Below, piece by piece: positions 54,095 to 56,321 of a stretch of DNA of 56,321 nt (the first letter of the stretch is position 1; every line of letters starts with the position of its first letter). Made by a program: the position numbers and the translations under genes. The DNA is from Nostoc sp. S4 (GTDB lineage: Bacteria > Cyanobacteriota > Cyanobacteriia > Cyanobacteriales > Nostocaceae), in contig JAQYWR010000051.1 of the NCBI GenBank assembly GCA_029379225.1, positions 1 to 56,321 on the forward strand, in the 5' to 3' direction. The notes beneath the pieces were generated by a model. It searched no databases, was not told the origin of the DNA, and saw nothing but the letters and a program-made list of their open reading frames with translations.

Positions 54095-54418
54095 GTGGCG
54101 ATCGTGAATACAGAAGAATTCTTGCGATTGATTGAGAAACAGTGCCCATGTCCTCAGACATTGCCAAAAGCGCTGCAAGCAATGTGGTATGACAACAAAG
54201 GTGATTGGAACAAAGCTCATGAAATAGTTCAAGATGCCAGGGATGCTGATAGTGCTTGGGTTCATGCTTACCTGCACCGCAAAGAGGGCGATTTAAATAA
54301 TGCCCGTTACTGGTATCGACGCAGTGGCCAGGTAGAATTTCTAGGAGGGCTAAATCAGGAATGGGAACAAATAACTTCTGTATTGTTGAAAAAGGTGAAT
54401 GTGATGCATGGATGCTGA
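54095..54418 (+). CDS. Small helical (TPR-like) protein
   Basis: A 107-residue protein starting with GTG at 54095 or 54104 (the latter gives MNTEEFLRL). It has helix pairs such as PKALQAMWYDNKGDWNKAHEIVQDARDADSAWVHAYLHRKEGDLNNARYWYRR, with the TPR-like spacing of A, G and Y residues. No named family is recognised. Its 3' end overlaps the pentapeptide gene by 11 bases (stop 54416-54418, start 54408), so translation is probably coupled. Confidence 0.7.
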   Translation: MAIVNTEEFLRLIEKQCPCPQTLPKALQAMWYDNKGDWNKAHEIVQDARDADSAWVHAYLHRKEGDLNNARYWYRRSGQVEFLGGLNQEWEQITSVLLKKVNVMHGC

Positions 54419-54776
54419 GGAATTGAAAAGGCGTTATGCCGCAGGGGAGAGATATTTTCCAGCCATCAACTTGATTAGGGACAAGCTGATTGGAGCTTAC
54501 TTACCTGGAATTAATTTATGGGGATCTGACTTGAGTGGAGCTAATCTAGCTAAAGCCAAACTCTGGGGAGCAGATTTGAGTAGAGCTAACTTAGCTAAGG
54601 CGAACTTGACTAGAGCGAATTTGAGCGGTGTCAAACTTAATGAAGCAAATCTTCGAGGAGCCAAACTCAAATATGCCAAATTGTATGGAGCGAATTTAAC
54701 TGGCGCTTACTACGATGAAAGTACCCGTTTTTCTAAAGGTTTTGACCCCATCAGTCAAAATATGCAGAAGGTATGA
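54408..54776 (+). CDS. Pentapeptide-repeat protein
   Basis: A 122-residue protein. After an N-terminal helix, residues about 25-110 form A(D/N)LxX repeats (ANLAKAKLWGADLSRANLAKAN and so on), a right-handed quadrilateral beta helix of about four coils. Such proteins act in protein interactions; a few mimic DNA. It is the second gene of a tightly overlapping pair. The start lies within the previous gene, with AAAGGTG about ten bases upstream. Confidence 0.88.
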   Translation: MDAEELKRRYAAGERYFPAINLIRDKLIGAYLPGINLWGSDLSGANLAKAKLWGADLSRANLAKANLTRANLSGVKLNEANLRGAKLKYAKLYGANLTGAYYDESTRFSKGFDPISQNMQKV

Positions 54777-55127
54777 AGGGCACTGGGTTGAGTGCAGTTT
54801 CCGTATGGGTAAGATACAGAAAAAACGCAGATATCCGTAGGGCAGCACAGCTGTGCTACCCTATCTACCTGACTGCAATAAGAATCGCTATATACTTATT
54901 TTTGGCGTTGCTGAATTTGAATATGAAATGCAAAAATCAACTCTTCTCAACTCTTACTCTCTGCGACTCTGCGCGACGCCACTTGCTTCAACTCGGGGAA
55001 CCGCAAGGGCGCAGTGGCTCCTCTGCGTGAGCCAAATTCATATTTCCACTCAGCAACGCCTTATTTTTAAAGGTTCGTCTGAGTTGTGGGACACTCTCTA
55101 TTAATTACTAGATTGACTTAAGCTTTT
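54777..55127. other. Intergenic region with repeats and no supported gene
   Basis: About 0.35 kb between the pentapeptide gene and the WrbA-like gene. It holds the palindrome at 54838 and a GC-rich repeat-like block at about 54965-55030 (CTCTGCGCGACGCC ... GGGCGCAGTGGC). ORFs read through it on the plus strand but lack support. Confidence 0.45.
54838..54863. repeat. TAGGGCAGCACAGCTGTGCTACCCTA palindrome
   Basis: A near-perfect palindrome sharing the CACAGCTGTG core with the one at 46065. It lies downstream of the pentapeptide gene and could act as a terminator; as a dispersed repeat it has no evident T-run. Confidence 0.55.
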
Positions 55128-55718
55128 ATGCCCACAATTGCAATTGTCTACTTCTCAGGTGCAGGACATACTCATCTTATGGCCCAAGCTATTGCTGAAG
55201 GTGCAAGTATAGTTGAAGACATCACTGTTAATCTGCTGCGAATTACGGGAGAGCAGATTATCGATGGTCGTTGGAAGAATGATTCGATGATGGCAACCCT
55301 CAATCAAGCAGATGCGATTGTTTTCGGCTCTCCTACCTATATGGGTGGTGTAGCGGCTCAGTTCAAGGCTTTTATTGATACTGGTAGCGAAGTTTGGTTC
55401 CGACATGGGTGGAAAGACAAAATTGCTGCGGGCTTCACTCACTCTAGCTCTCTCAGTGGCGACAAGCAAGGTACACTCTTGTATTTAGCCACCAACGCCG
55501 CTCAACATGGCATGATTTGGGTAAACGTTGGTGACTTGCAAAGCTTTTTGTTTGGGAAAGATGATGGGGTTAATCGACTAGGGGGATTTTTAGGTGTCAT
55601 GGGTCAAAGCCAACTCGATATGAGTGGCAAAGAACCAGTACTAGATTCGGGTGACTATCTCACTTCACAACGTTTTGGACAACGCATTGCACAAGCTACT
55701 AGACGTTGGGTTAACTAG
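55128..55718 (+). CDS. WrbA-like flavodoxin-fold NAD(P)H:quinone oxidoreductase
   Basis: A 196-residue protein. The FMN-phosphate loop is YFSGAGHTHLMAQAIAEGA, followed by DAIVFGSPTYMGGVAAQFKAFID (the typical GSPTYMG turn) and HSSSLSGDKQGTLLYL. It matches WrbA-type flavodoxin-like quinone reductases, which lower quinone radicals by two-electron reduction. A shared ancestry with NADPH-FMN reductases is possible. The gene is monocistronic, ended by the terminator at 55797. Confidence 0.85.
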   Translation: MPTIAIVYFSGAGHTHLMAQAIAEGASIVEDITVNLLRITGEQIIDGRWKNDSMMATLNQADAIVFGSPTYMGGVAAQFKAFIDTGSEVWFRHGWKDKIAAGFTHSSSLSGDKQGTLLYLATNAAQHGMIWVNVGDLQSFLFGKDDGVNRLGGFLGVMGQSQLDMSGKEPVLDSGDYLTSQRFGQRIAQATRRWVN

Positions 55719-55796
55719 CTTTGATAGTTCATTTATTAAGCAAAAGTGTTAACTTTTATAATTGGGAATGATATCGAGTACCTCTTGACTGAAGTT

Positions 55797-55823
55797 AAAA
55801 AGGCTTATTAGATAAGCCTTTTT
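55797..55823. terminator. Strong bidirectional terminator
   Basis: A perfect 12-bp stem AAAAAGGCTTAT-TAG-ATAAGCCTTTTT, with U-rich tails in both directions. It separates the WrbA-like gene from the partial minus-strand PEP-CTERM gene. Confidence 0.95.
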
Positions 55824-55852
55824 AATTAAAACTATTTTGCCTTGTGGGAGTA

Positions 55853-56321
55853 TCAAATGCGTTGGCGTACTCTCAAAACAGTACCTGAAATACCAAAAAC
55901 TAATATTGCCAAAGTATAAGTTGGTTCGGGAACTCCGATGATGCTTACTTGATTAATTGCTAAACCGTATTGCGGAAGAGAACTACTAAAAACTACTCGT
56001 GAGATACTTGGAGTATTACTACGAATCCCCAAGAACACTGCCGAATTATCTAATGTTAGTGACGAAGTAGTTACTCTTGAAAAAGTACCTAACAAATTAT
56101 TGGCACTATCAAAAGCACTGATAAAAGTTTCATATTCTAAATTACCAACGTCTACAGCTATCTGAGTACCAACGCCAAAAACAGGCTGGTCAAAATTGAT
56201 AGTAAAAGGCTTTCCATTACCCAGAGTATTAGGAGCGGGAGCACCGGGAGGAGGAGGTTGAACGTTCTGACTTTTGCCGTTAAGTCTTGAAAGGCTTACA
56301 GGTAAAGGATTTAAGCAACAG
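55853..56321 (-). CDS. PEP-CTERM protein, 5' end outside the window
   Basis: The frame is open on the minus strand from the window edge (first full codon at 56320) to 55853, giving about 155 residues. The visible part reads QPPPPGAPAPNTLGNG, then a beta-rich secreted domain with PFTINFDQPVFGVGTQIAVDV, and ends with VPEPTYTLAILVFGISGTVLRVRQRI, the PEP motif, a membrane helix and a basic tail. It is an exosortase substrate and probably an extracellular or surface protein. Its N-terminus and signal peptide lie beyond the window. The second PEP-CTERM protein of this stretch is at 52.2 kb. Confidence 0.85.
   Translation of the reverse strand, partial: CCLNPLPVSLSRLNGKSQNVQPPPPGAPAPNTLGNGKPFTINFDQPVFGVGTQIAVDVGNLEYETFISAFDSANNLLGTFSRVTTSSLTLDNSAVFLGIRSNTPSISRVVFSSSLPQYGLAINQVSIIGVPEPTYTLAILVFGISGTVLRVRQRI

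Noticed and set aside
53821..54277. Minus-strand ORFs of 75-146 codons through the G/C-rich tract
   Set aside because: They are composed of low-complexity Gly/Glu/Arg or Pro/Pro-rich repeat translation and have no gene-like features.

Overview
The window looks like chromosomal DNA from a filamentous, probably heterocyst-forming cyanobacterium (Nostoc/Anabaena-like). The evidence is the many GCGATCGC (HIP1) octamers, a dnaE C-terminal gene that opens with a split-intein C-fragment, PEP-CTERM and WGxxGxxG proteins, DevBCA-type and HetN-type genes, and typical cyanobacterial intergenic repeats. I saw no rRNA, tRNA or CRISPR array.

Layout. 1-13 kb: an IS5-type transposase remnant, a metal-chaperone-like protein lacking its CxxC pair, a duplicated stress-type protein, two unrelated AAA ATPases, an SDR, a divergent ArgJ-type acetyltransferase, and a two-gene signalling operon: an ethylene-receptor-like histidine kinase followed by a REC-PAS-kinase. 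11-36 kb (minus strand): a large secondary-lipid or polyketide locus. Its core, in transcription order, is a PfaA/HglE-like synthase (KS-AT-ACP-ACP-KR-DH), a PfaB-like pseudo-KS/AT protein, a PfaD-type enoyl reductase, an AurF-like diiron oxygenase, a [2Fe-2S] ferredoxin, a free ACP, an HHxxxDG acyltransferase and an unrecognised protein with a TubC docking domain. After a 0.8 kb gap come a SyrD-type ABC exporter, two glycosyltransferase-like proteins, a HetN-like ketoreductase and a small SMR transporter. 36-41 kb (plus strand): after an AT-rich divergent region, a small putative DNA-binding protein and a devB-devC-devA-type export operon.

41-56 kb: a Cys-rich miniprotein, a Gly/Thr/Ser-repeat surface protein, NagB, a beta-phosphoglucomutase-like HAD, a PadR regulator with palindromes at its promoter, an alpha/beta hydrolase, a RodZ-like HTH protein, GatA, split DnaE-C, a PD-(D/E)XK-like protein, a ModA-like binding protein with a PEP-CTERM tail, a TPR-like/pentapeptide gene pair, a WrbA-like flavoprotein and a partial PEP-CTERM protein.

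Inferred logic of the locus: the Pfa/Hgl-like proteins would build and reduce a long acyl chain. The diiron protein, fed by the ferredoxin, would oxidise it. The ACP, acyltransferase and TubC protein would transfer or release it. Glycosyltransferases would decorate it and the SyrD/DevBCA/SMR transporters would export it. It resembles heterocyst-glycolipid biosynthesis but lacks the canonical thioester reductase (HglB) and phosphopantetheinyl transferase (HetI) and has extra oxidative and acyl-transfer genes, so the product is probably not a standard heterocyst glycolipid.
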